DNA of 64,000 nt from Mercenaria mercenaria (taxonomy: Eukaryota > Mollusca > Bivalvia > Venerida > Veneridae): assembly GCF_021730395.1 (NCBI RefSeq), contig NC_069362.1, forward strand, positions 67,721,501-67,785,500. Reading direction: 5' to 3'. The stretch's first letter is position 1. Every line of letters starts with the position of its first letter. The notes below the pieces were generated by a model. It ran no database searches, was not told where the DNA came from, and worked only from the letters and a program-made list of their open reading frames with translations. This document shows, in pieces, positions 46,301-55,915 of the stretch. The translations under genes were made by a program, and so were the position numbers.

Positions 46301-47088
46301 TACCTGTATTTACACTACAGATACATTGAGGCCCGTATGTCAGTTTGTGACATATGTGTGTAAAACCAACACCGAATACTTGCATGTAAACGACGCTGAA
46401 GCATTCAATTAATTATTTAATTAAGTAGGATAGCGAGTCACAGACACTCCATCCCCACCCCCAATGGATTAGTACAAGTATCGCACGAAGGGTTAGACAT
46501 TAAATGACATTATAAACATGACGACTGATCAAAAGAGACAATTTTGTTTGCATTTAAAATTTCATTGACGCCTTTAAAAGACATAAATCGCCTACTGTAC
46601 TCGCAAGATGGAATACAGTATCACTCGCAAGTACGCGTTCAGATAAAATATCAAACTTGGCAAGTCGGCATACAGTTAATGTTTTTACACAGACTAGATA
46701 AAAAATCAATTTCATTCAAAAACGCAATAAATACGAAACATTTTATTTACATATATTTATGGAGTATGCATACATATTACAGAAAGCATCATGGATAATT
46801 GGATTACAAATCAATTTGGCGTAATCTTTATCAGTTTCGTGACTTGGTCGAGTGAATTTTCATGCAATGAGTGTGATTAGACAACATTTTGTAAACATTA
46901 CCTGCCAGTTTCATCTATTATATCACCATATACACATATTTATGTTAGACTTATCGTTAAACTTTAATACACATACAGTGTAAAGCAAAATAATGAATTT
47001 GAAGACGATTCTTACCTTTCGCGTGTCTGTTTATTGTTTTGATCACTCGCAAGAGGAAGAGGGGGGCTACAGTCGTTTATAGGGTGTG
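43301..47088. mobile_element. 3.8-kb TIR element, 62-bp near-identical TIRs, 5-bp ATAAC duplication
   Basis: The left end CACACCCTATAAACGACTGT continues for about 62 bp and is repeated inverted at the right end with one length difference in a C run. ATAAC flanks both ends directly (43,296-43,300 and 47,089-47,093). The arms are almost identical, so the insertion looks recent. Inside are only short frames (43,604-43,858 -, 44,405-44,611 -, 45,651-45,881 -, 46,544-46,798 +) with no recognisable transposase, RT or other domain, plus an older repeat at about 44,499-44,730. Ends starting CAC and a 5-bp duplication recall Transib, but the end sequence does not otherwise match what I know of it. Superfamily open. 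Confidence 0.8.
44499..44730 (+). repeat. Dispersed 'ctaggtcaccaggtcaaat' repeat, copy 2
   Basis: Begins with 'gagcaagaagtgctcaaggtg' (a small hairpin, AGCA...TGCT), then 'cctgtgtgcgtcgtcc', 'ccaatcttaatgaaacttgg' and 'aaaaactaggtcaccaggtc'. Same design as 5,205-5,760. It lies inside the 3.8-kb TIR element. Confidence 0.55.
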
Positions 47089-47093
47089 ATAAC

Positions 47094-47455
47094 TAATATG
47101 AATGATGAAGAACAGATGTTACGGTGGCGTGCGATTGGCCACGTGAAACTCATGGCCTATACGCTAGAGGTGGCTCGAATACACAAACAGGGAGGTGATA
47201 AGGCCATGAGAATATAGCAGACCTACTGGCAGTATTTTGCACAGATGGCTGCTCTGGGTGAAAAATCCAGAAGCCTCCAAGACCTTCATGAAAGTGGACC
47301 TCTGATGCCCGGGGAGCTTCTACAGAGACTTCGTCCCAGGTTAATCAAGAAACGTACCTGGTAAGGGCAGCTCGTGTTGTATCCGCGTCCTCTTCCTGGC
47401 ACGAATAGATGTGGACATATACGGTTCATGTGTAAATGTTGAGTTCTGCTCAACC
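47094..47455. other. No gene recognised
   Basis: Somewhat richer in GC than the surroundings. No gene. A short frame on the minus strand (47,286-47,483) has no domain. Confidence 0.4.
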
Positions 47456-47528
47456 CGGGGCTAGAGGGCGTGGACGGTAGCATGCATTTCCACTACCGTC
47501 CGTGAACAGGCTCAATCAAACCGAGCCT
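47456..47528. repeat. Double-hairpin repeat, copy H2
   Basis: Outer stem GGACGGTAG ... CTACCGTCC (9 bp) and, next to it, stem CAGGCTC-aatcaaacc-GAGCCTG (7 bp). Both stems are perfect. Compared with copy H3 at 48,890 the loop and spacer are conserved while stem bases differ in pairs. Confidence 0.8.
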
Positions 47529-48105
47529 GCAACATTTTTGTTTTTGTCGTGTTGAGCGACCTGCGAAGTTTCCACTTTTCTCTATTTCATTATCACAGCA
47601 GCGTTGTTTGTGTCGTGTGGCGGCCGTAAAAAGTCTCCCCGTACATTCAATCAGGGCTGTTATATTTCGATCTTTTCAGATCGTTCAGCACGACTTTTAT
47701 GTCGTGTTATTGGTACTGTTTAGTTTCTCAACATGACCATTTCGGCCTGGGTGGTTACAATACTCCCGCTTTCATAGCCTTGGGTATTGTTTAATCACCT
47801 CTTGGATATGGTGCCTGCTTTTTAATTTTGTCTTTTGACAGTTCCTGTGATATGCAGGCTCCATAACCTCAGATCCCCTTCCTAAATTCCAGTTGGTTTA
47901 GTTCTGCCCATTGTTTTCTCGATTGGGGCAAACCCTTTACTTTATCTGGGGACCAAACGCCGCTCTTCATGGAATTACACGCCTCAACACGTGTATCATT
48001 GAAGGTTCCATGTTCACCGCCGTTTAATTACATCTGCGGATGTCTCGCAACATTTTCGTTTTTGTCGTGTTGAGCGACCTGCGAAGTTTCCACTTTTCTG
48101 TATTT
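47529..48105. repeat. 518-bp segment bounded by 57-bp direct repeats
   Basis: The sequence from GCAACATTTTTGTTTTTGTC to 'tttccacttttct' (47,529-47,586) recurs at 48,047-48,105 with about three differences, including the block GTTGAGCGACCTGCGAAG. Between them GTCGTGT recurs twice more. The middle is GC-richer than the surroundings and has no open frame. Class unknown. Confidence 0.7.
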
Positions 48106-48889
48106 TAACTACGGGTGTAATAAGGATTAAGTACGGAATTTTGAACTGTTTTGGAACGATCATTTTGGAGTTAACTTATACAGGAATATAGCCGAATGAT
48201 GCTTCAAAACTGCAACAATAAGGACATTTTAATTATATTCAAGATGCAAACATGGATATCGGGTAGCGAAATTGGTGGGGTGTTTGGGCCTGTGGAAAAA
48301 GCATAGATGAATATTCAAAAGAGAAGGCTGCAGGGAAAAATGCAGGGAAAGCTACGCTCCAAAATCAGTTTCCATATTCCACAAACATTGAAAGTGTAAA
48401 CATCGGCGCGCGCAAGTCCAACGCACACCCACCCGGGCAAGCACTCGCGTGCACACTCACTGACAAAGCAACACAACACATTGGGCTGGTGGAAAAAAAG
48501 CAATAGGGAGCTCCAGCCAGTATATACTGGATACCTTATCTCACACATAGTAAACGAAGAGATGTGTGCGTAGAAGTAGGGGACTGGAGTTGAGGGAAAT
48601 AAAGAACGTGATATCACCAACAAACAAGACAATATACATAGCATATAATATACAATGGATGACAAGCTAGCACTGTCCAATGACAAGTAACCACTGCCGA
48701 TTAGAAGTCGTGTTTGGCATTCCATATACCTTCTTGTGACATTCAGTCACATTCAATCGCTGCTTGATATTTCCGATTGCACGAGATGTCCGTTCTTCAT
48801 ACAGTATAGTGGTGGATTCTTTGGAAGTCATAAATATTTAAAACGACATATTATCCATGATTGTTATGCTCGTCTGATTTGTTCTAAGC
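48106..48889. other. No gene recognised
   Basis: Mixed-composition sequence. The minus-strand frame at 48,315-48,725 (136 codons) starts with hydrophobic stretches but shows no domain or repeat support; it is not called as a gene. Confidence 0.4.
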
Positions 48890-48985
48890 TGGTGCTAGGG
48901 GGCGTGAGAGGTGTTGCACATTCCATTTCCTCTCATGAACAGACTCAATCAAACCGAGTCTGCTATTATTCTTCTTGGTCGAAGG
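48890..48985. repeat. Double-hairpin repeat, copy H3
   Basis: Outer stem TGAGAGG ... CCTCTCA (7 bp) and inner stem CAGACTC-aatcaaacc-GAGTCTG (7 bp), both perfect. It is preceded by 'gctagggggcg', matching 'gctagagggcg' before copy H2. Confidence 0.8.
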
Positions 48986-49022
48986 TACAATATGGATGTG
49001 GATTGACACACAAATAAACATA

Positions 49023-49050
49023 TACACGTACGCACGCACGCACACACACA
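49023..49050. repeat. Short CA / CACG microsatellite
   Basis: Imperfect CGCACGCACG and CACACACACA run next to the left end of the following MITE. Confidence 0.8.
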
Positions 49051-49052
49051 CA

Positions 49053-49219
49053 GCCTGGAAAGTCATTGATAATTCATGCTTTATCAGAAGAAATCATACC
49101 TACTTTCTACGCATTAAAGATCCCACTATATCTGCGCTAAATAGTGTTCACTGGCATCCATCGAGGTTCAGATAATATCAGGAATAAAAGTTAGAAATTG
49201 TAAAACTGGACCCCCAGGG
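49053..49219. mobile_element. Short MITE, deletion derivative of 51,668-52,294
   Basis: Left end GCCTGGAAAGTCATTGATAA and right end near ACTGGACCCCCAGGG match the two ends of the longer element. Internal blocks 'cagaagaaatcatacct' and 'ggcatccatcgag' match its left third, and 'agttagaaattgtaaaactgg' its right end. About 460 bp of middle is missing. Confidence 0.75.
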
Positions 49220-50647
49220 TAACATATCGTGTGTTTGTGTGTAAAATTTAAATTTGTAAGAACACTGTGCACATTTACATGAAAGCAGAGCAGATAATGA
49301 AGCTTCATGAATATGTTGTGACAACTGATGAGCAATGTGTATGTCAGATGGCGACACAAAAGAACAAACAAATTCAAAACGTCACTAGAATTGTCCATCA
49401 AATAATACAAGTCGTCCAACAGTATCACGAGATGTTTTTCGTTGTTGGTCCGAGCAGGATGAATTCGTTTATCGATGATAAGCAACGATGAATAAACAAA
49501 GTGCTGAGATATATGCATAATGACGTTTTTGTTAAACATTACAGGTTGTCATTAAATACAATTTTAGCTACGGGTCATTCGGAGTTGTGCACCTATATCA
49601 CTACCTCTCATAAAAAGATTCAAGTCACGGTCCATTATTATCTTGCTTGGTCGCGTTCTATGTTTCTAACTTGTCTTCTTATAGATTTTAATAATGGTTG
49701 ATGGAATTGTTTGAAAATAAAGAAAATATGGCTGTCTCGTCACCATCATAATGCCGCTTCCGAGCGGGGTTTGTTCCAATTATTTATTTGTCTCTCTAAA
49801 TGTTGCCCGATTTCGGTGAATTATGGATAACATCAACAAAAAAATCATTAAGACTGGATGTCTCGCCATTTTGTCGTGCGTTGCAATGTTTTTCGTTGCT
49901 GCATGTATGTTCTATTGATGTTTTGTCAATAACACTTTTAAGGGTTTTGTTACAAATAACGTTCTTTTTCTTATTCATGTGAGCACCCTATGAATATGTT
50001 AACAATATATTTTTTTATTAAATTCAAGTTTTGATCACATCATCCGTAGTGCATACCTTTAAATAAGCATTGTATTTTGAAATGCATTAAATTTGGATAA
50101 CAAAGAAAATTTCTGCTTTTTACAGAAGACAAGAATAATGTTTAAAGCTGTTGTTAAAGTAAAACCACGGTAGTTTATCTATATTACAAATTATTTAACA
50201 GTAACAATGATGAAACTCAAAGACGCGAGATATTGTTTTGAAAAGTAAAACTTGATCATCCTTTTACTAACAGTAAGGAAGGATTAATGGCAAATATTGA
50301 CATTTATCATGCCGTATATGCATGCCCAGTAGCTAAAGTTGCTTTTAATAACAACCCGTAATGTTGAACAAAAACGCCATTATGCATATTTAACTGCGTT
50401 GGGAATAATTAGTTAGTTCAAGAAACATCCTTTAGACAACATGTGAATTTTCTTTTCTGAAATCCAAATTCACATTTTAAATGTCTACATTTTGTCAGAT
50501 TTGTGAATGATATCAATACATATCGCACATAAAAGCCGTTCTCAGTGGAATTTATCACCAATAAAATAAAAATATCATTTAGTTGAAGTCCGTTTGCGTG
50601 TGCACTTTTTATCTAACAAAATCATTACTAATTATCTAAAATTAAAG
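49220..50647. other. No gene recognised
   Basis: AT-rich. Overlapping frames on both strands at 49,168-49,539 and 49,501-49,982 have no domain. Nothing supported. Confidence 0.45.
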
Positions 50648-50649
50648 TA

Positions 50650-51413
50650 GTAGAGGCGTAATAGCAATGTTACAAAATGGCATTTGCTTGGTATATTCTT
50701 AAAGATGACCGTGATTCGCACTGTTTTGCAATTTTTAACAACTTTTATCGTGCCGTTTTTTTTCTAAATTTTGTATAACTTATGGTATCTCCTCTAGCTC
50801 AAATAGAGACACTATACAAAACGTTTGCAGAGAACTCATTTTACCATTAATTTTGATAAAAGAATAATCAAACTATTGGTAAACAATTATAAAACACAAA
50901 ATAAAAATGTGAATATCATTTTATCTAGGGTTCCTCAAGTAAACGGATTTAATGATACAGAATTCTAACTTCAACATTGAAAAAATAAGGTCGAATCCTA
51001 TGTTTCTGTTTTGAATTTTGCCTACTTCATTCAAAAATAACCTTGGGGCAGACGTAAAACCTACCTAAATTTCTTCTATGATATGTAATCTAAAGAGTGA
51101 AAGCAAAACAGAGAACTTTTACCGCATGTAACTCAATATTTTTAAAGATGTGCAACTCTACCCATTCTGTTTAAGTAGTAAATTCACTTTGAACAGCAAG
51201 AAATCGCTTATCAAATTATTTTTTTTCCAATTTTTGTACAATAAATCAATTATAATTCTTGAAAGAAGTAAAAACTAGAAAAATGGAAAATAAGGAAAAA
51301 AATTGGTCGCAGTAGGGCTTGAACCCACGCCCCTCCTGAGAATTGCAGTAAAAGTGGGTTTATGGTAGGAATTGAATACTCTTCAAAAAGGAAGTACTCT
51401 ATTACGCCTCTAC
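50650..51413. mobile_element. TA-flanked MITE with tRNA-like sequence near one end
   Basis: TIR GTAGAGGCGTAATAG at 50,650-50,664 and inverted at 51,399-51,413, with TA on both outer sides. Near the right end the minus strand reads CGTGGGTTCAAGCCCTAC, a T-arm/B-box-like motif, but no matching acceptor stem or anticodon arm is present. TA duplication suggests Tc1/mariner mobilisation. Confidence 0.75.
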
Positions 51414-51667
51414 TATCTTGATTGATAAATATAAGCAGTGGTCAAAAACACTTGATCCCTCTCAATACATGTTCTCTCCCCTCAGGAAATGAGATAAAAT
51501 CTCCCAATTGTGTAATTAACACCCCGATGATGCAATCTCTCCTAATTAACTGATCAATCAATTAATTAATTACGCAACCTGATCCGATCTGATCCGATCC
51601 GCTCCGCTCCTGCTCCTATCCTTATCACCGAGAATGCAAAACTCTCACAAACACACTACTACGGGTA
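51414..51667. other. Short spacer between MITEs
   Basis: Contains a GATCCGATC / CCGCTCC low-complexity stretch at about 51,575-51,615. Nothing else. Confidence 0.4.
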
Positions 51668-52294
51668 GCCTGGGAAGCAGTTGATAATATTTGTGCTTTG
51701 TCAGAAGAAATCATACCTAATACATGTACCTATGCATTACAGATCACTTAATTTGCGCTAATTAGTGTTAATTGGCATTCATCGAGTTTCTGATATTATC
51801 AACGCCTGGGGAAATCTGAAGGAGTTTCCATGTCACTACTAATTATCGATTTTCTATAATTAGCCTAATTAACATGTGATCATATTTGCGCTTTGTTTGA
51901 AACGAAAACGAGGCAATGCTGCCGAAAATTCGTCAATTTTCGTAGATCACTAGGTCTGCATTAATATAACATCTTGATAGCTATGACGCAAATTTAAGTT
52001 TATACTGACATATCTGAAAGTTGTTACAACTTGCTGGAAAAGCTATGGGAGGTGTAAACCGGTATTTGTCTATGGCCCGGAATTGTTCGGAAACCTTCGG
52101 AAGTACACGATTCCGATCTGTGTTTTCCGTGAGAATTCCGTTTCTATTTTTAGCCATGGATTATTGCTTCCAGAAGTTATCGTCCTTTATCAAACACCCG
52201 CTTATTTCGGGTGTAATATAGGTGGCGCTGCGGTCGGAAAACAGGTTTCCCCAGGCTGTCAATTGTTAGAAATTGTCACACTGGATTCCCAGGC
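51668..52294. mobile_element. TA-flanked MITE with GCCTGGGAA TIR
   Basis: TIRs GCCTGGGAA (51,668-51,676) and TTCCCAGGC (52,286-52,294), flanked by TA on both sides. No coding frame of note. Its right end truncates the S4 SINE of duplication copy B, so it arrived after that SINE. Confidence 0.8.
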
Positions 52295-52311
52295 TATACT
52301 GCGGGACTAAA

Positions 52312-52510
52312 ATTTTAGTTTAACATCTCATTTACATTGGAATAAAAACATGAGGTATGGAATCATAATTTTATATGTGCTAGAATCAAACGGATGAAGC
52401 AGAACCAACAGTTCAAACCCTACTAGTTGCCTCTTACGATCATGCAAAGTTAAGACAGTGGTTCCAATTCTTTTCATATACAGGTCGTCCCAGAACCCCA
52501 CTGGGCTCTG
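52312..52510 (-). mobile_element. SINE family S4, copy in duplication B
   Basis: Minus strand: 'gaaaagaattggaaccactg', 'gcatgatcgtaagaggcaac', 'attccatacctcatgttttt', then cut before the conserved tail near the MITE. Same position in the duplication as 34,270-34,495. Confidence 0.75.
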
Positions 52511-52966
52511 GTTCACAATTCAAGTTCATGAAATAAAATCATGATAAGCCTTGAGAGATGTGTTAGAGTGTTTCTTGTGAAAATCAATCAGACAGCTACC
52601 GAGCAGTATATGTAGTAATGTGGTAACTATATAGTTGATAGTTGATTTTATAGCGATTTATATACAAGGTAAATTTGAATATGAACTACTCATAACTTAT
52701 ACGATAATGCATATACATTTATTAATATAGAGCTTCAAGTGTCCATGGAATAGAGACGTTACATGATGGAGACTTCCATACATGTTCCAATATGAAACAA
52801 AAGGTGGTTTCAAATGTACGTAAAATGTAGATATATGACATTCGGAAAAAGTGTTTGACATTGTCAGCATCAAGCTCTTTTTCAAAAAACCTTTTACGAG
52901 AAGCAATAATGTTACGATAAAATAGCTGATCTACTTATTGTCATCCAGCTAATAAAAATGTAGTTT

Positions 52967-53117
52967 TCATTGAAGGTTTTCTTTCTCTTTTTGCTGAAGA
53001 AATTTAATAATGGCTTCATAGAATGTTTTCTCGGTATCCATCAATTGTCGCCATTTCCTGTTTGTCAAGATCTGTTCTCGGTAGTACTCCAGTTGAGCCG
53101 CCTCTATCATCGCTTCA
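52967..53117 (-). CDS. Terminal exon of unknown gene, copy B (49 codons)
   Basis: Counterpart of 33,399-33,549: acceptor 'gaattttcag', entry phase 2, stop TGA at 52,967-52,969. It encodes the same charged helical peptide, with A for S near YE(A/S)II and a different last few residues. It lies on the same strand as and downstream of the Ig gene, but its phase does not fit that gene's last splice donors. It is either the end of a separate gene or a retained copy. Confidence 0.6.
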
Positions 53118-53154
53118 CTGAAAATTCAGTTTGATGTATTATTCACTGTTTTAA

Positions 53155-55278
53155 ACCTTTACCCTGCTAATTTTCTAAAATGTACTGGTCCATCTTCCCA
53201 TTTGGGCAGTGCCATGTATTTTAAGGGGTGTTGAATGAAAATATTACTGACTGTACAGCGAACAGTGTAGACCATGATCAGTCTGCACGGATGTTCAGGC
53301 TGATCTTGGTCAGCACTGGCCGCAAAGACATTCACGAATAAGACCTCTTCTAAAAAAGCCAAGCCTACATTCTAATGTCCTAAAAAACTATAGACCTGTG
53401 TCAAACTTGCCGTTTCTGTCTAAAATCTTAGAAAAAGTGGTAGATGTTCGAATTGAAAATCATCTGAGAAACAACGAACTTCATGAAGTTAATCAATCTG
53501 CTTATAAAAAATTCCACTCAACCGAAACCGCCCTATTAAAAGTTCAAAATGACATTCTTCAATCGTTGGATAAGAACAATGTGACTGTTCTTGTGATGCT
53601 TGATCTCTCTGCAGCATTTGACACTATTGACCACGGGACGTTGATTCATCGCCTTGAACGTCACTTTGGTGTTACAGGCAAGCCACTCGCATGGATGATG
53701 TCATACCTTAGTGACCGCTACCAGACCGTATGCATAGATGGCGAGCTATCACAACCAGTGCTAATGAAGTACAGTGTACCCCAAGGGTCTGTCCTGGGGC
53801 CAAAGAACTACACAATGTACACAAAACCAGTCGGAGCTATCTGCAGAAAGCACGGACTGAACAATCATTTCTATGCGGACGATTCGCAGTTATATCAATC
53901 CTTCAAACCAATAAATAAAATGTCTATTGAGGAGACCATTCATCGCGTTGAAAGTTGTTTAAAGGATATAGTAAGTTGGATGAATACTAACATGTTGAAA
54001 CTCAATGCTGAAAAAACAGAATTAATCATATTTTCATCTGAACACAAGACACAATCTGTTTCAAACATATCTGTGAAAGTGGACGGCTCTGAAATCAAAC
54101 AATCAGGCAGTGTCAGGAACCTCGGTGCTTTCCTGGATTCGAACATGAGGATGGAGCAACATGTGAATAGTGTGTGTAGGAATTCCTATGCACAGTTGCG
54201 GCAAATTAGTCACATCAGACAATATATAACCGCAAACGCAACCAAATCTCTAATCAACTCTCTTGTTACATCACGTTTGGATTATTGCAACTCTCTTCTA
54301 TATGGAATTCCAAAACGGTCAATGAACAAAATGCAATATGTCCAAAACACGGCAGCTAGAATCGTAACCAGAACATCCAGATACGACCATATAACGCCTG
54401 TTCTGCGTGAACTCCATTGGCTTCCTGTGCAATGTAGGGTAGAATACAAAATTATAACACATACATATAAGGCACTCAAAGATCAATCACCAGCTTATGT
54501 AGCGAACATGCTAGAAATATATACACCATCCAGAAATCTGAGATCGCAGAATAATGCATTAAAACTAGTGGTGCCCAAATGTCGAACAATACGATTTGGT
54601 GACAGGAGCTTTCAGACAGCTGCTGCGAGGTTATGGAATGCCCTCCCATCTGGCATAAGAGAGTGCAAGACCGTGCAAAGTTTCAAAAAATCGCTAAAGA
54701 CGCATTATTTCATACAATTCTTTGGCAACTAACATCTCACTGATTACCTGATTTATATGTAGGTACTTTGCCGGCCAATTAATTACTTTAATTAAGAACT
54801 CCAGTGTGACAGAATAATGTTGGCGGTGTTTTTTTTTCTGTGGGATGTATCATGGATGTTCTCCGGACCGTTTAGGTAGGGATTGACCCAATCATCCGGG
54901 TCGGTTTGCATGCTGTGATGCATTTCGCAGACATCATACTGTTTAATTCTGTCTGTTCAAAATGTAAGATATCTTCTGTTCTATTCTGCTCTGACCTGTG
55001 TCTTTGATAGGTCAGTTAATGTTTTATGATATTGTATTTTTGTTTCATGTTTTGATCTGCCTACCTTCCAATTTAAAATGCTTGGTATCTTATTACCGTA
55101 ATGTAATTTTAATTTCTTCTATAATAGTTCAATTTCCATTTTTTATTGAACATTATATAAATGTTTTTATGTAAAGCACTTTTGAACGTATTTTTATATG
55201 AAAAGAGTGCTATATAAATGTGGTATATAATAATAATAAAAAAAAAAGATAAAATCACTTGCCGTCAGCAGGCTAAAG
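53155..55278. mobile_element. TTAA MITE split by a LINE
   Basis: TTAA at 53,151-53,154 and 55,279-55,282. Ends read CCTTTACCCTGCTAA on the left and, inverted, CTTTAGCCTGCTGACGG on the right. Duplication copy A keeps the empty site with a single TTAA. MITE sequence is 53,155-53,328 and 55,245-55,278. TTAA targeting fits piggyBac-type mobilisation. A truncated relative is at 12,117-12,238. Confidence 0.88.
53329..55244 (+). mobile_element. LINE (L2/CR1-type), 5'-truncated, long intact RT frame
   Basis: Flanked by AAAGA at 53,324-53,328 and 55,245-55,249, the likely target duplication. The frame is open from the 5' end (PLLKKPSLHSNVLKNYRPVS begins near 53,346) through the first ATG at 53,398 to TAA at 54,730-54,732. 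RT motifs in order: MLDLSAAFDTIDH (A), PQGSVLGP (B), HFYADDSQLY with catalytic YADD (C), MLKLNAEKTELIIF (D) and a C-terminal RSFQTAAARLWNALP typical of L2/Rex/CR1 groups. No frame breaks within the remaining part, so it is young. The endonuclease is absent by 5' truncation. The 3' UTR has 'gtaaagcacttttgaacgt' and ends in TAATAATAA then A's. Confidence 0.9.
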
Positions 55279-55777
55279 TTAAAGTTGATATTTAGGAGTG
55301 ATATTATAAAAGGTATGGATTATAAAATGTGTTACAAAAAAATTTTAAAAGCACTCGAGTTTGTTTTTTTCATACTCCAGTATTTCAGTATACATATCGA
55401 TTTAAGTACGAATGTATTTTGTTATGTAATTCATAGGATGCAGTTGCCGCATGGTGTTCTACGTACAATTCTGTCAAGAATGACCTTATAGTATTTAGTA
55501 TGATAGTTGTCCATTAGCCATCTACTAGTCCAGAGTATCATTCCTTCAAACCATGAACGTGTCAGTTCCCATTAAATGATTAAATGTTTCTTCTAGCATT
55601 TTATGACGTACTGACAGATATCTAAATCATTTTGAACATTTCATATACTACTAACAATACAATATGTCACGCGTAAGCTTGAATGTCAGTGTCGCAATTT
55701 TTAGGTAATTGTGCATGACCTTTTTTGTTTGGTTCATTTACATTGGTGGTAGGCAAATAACAAATGACAAAATATGG

Positions 55778-55915
55778 TCAGAGCACGATAATAGGCAATG
55801 TGCGGGATGCAGACCTCCTAACATCATACAAAAAATATATGCACCATGTAAGAAACAAAGAAATAAACCTTGGAGGTGTAGCTGTCTTATTATTCCTCTC
55901 TGTGGCGTTTTCTCT
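55778..55915 (-). CDS. Ig gene exon 6: hydrophobic C-terminus
   Basis: Acceptor GCATATTTCAG, phase 0 in, stop TGA at 55,778-55,780. It encodes a polar start (RENATERNNKTATPP), a hydrophobic stretch (RFISLFLTWCIYFLY) and a short basic tail. It could be a membrane segment, or a GPI signal, though the tail after the hydrophobic part is long for that. The phase fits exon 5, but this is the least certain exon. Confidence 0.45.
   Translation of the reverse strand, partial: RENATERNNKTATPPRFISLFLTWCIYFLYDVRRSASRTLPIIVL

Larger units (their letters stand above)
52312..55760 (-). repeat. Inverted segmental duplication, copy B, interrupted
   Basis: Reverse-complement counterpart of 32,493-34,495. Homologous parts are 52,312-53,154 and 55,279-55,760. 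Between them is a TTAA MITE that itself holds a LINE. The right boundary lies about 20 bp beyond the stop codon of the Ig-gene terminal exon (55,778), so the copy may include that gene's 3' UTR. Confidence 0.85.

Noticed and set aside
43301-47088. Transib/RAG-like transposon
   Set aside because: The CAC start and 5-bp duplication are suggestive, but the rest of the TIR does not match and no RAG1-like core is encoded.
48315-48725. 136-codon minus-strand frame as a membrane protein
   Set aside because: Hydrophobic but without domain, homologous repeat or splice support; composition can explain it.
51300-51420. tRNA gene on the minus strand
   Set aside because: Only a T-arm-like motif is present. 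No pairing acceptor stem or anticodon arm could be drawn, and the stretch is inside a MITE.
52967-53117. Alternative last exon of the Ig gene
   Set aside because: Its acceptor needs phase 2. After exon 5 (phase 0) the joined frame would meet a stop at once.
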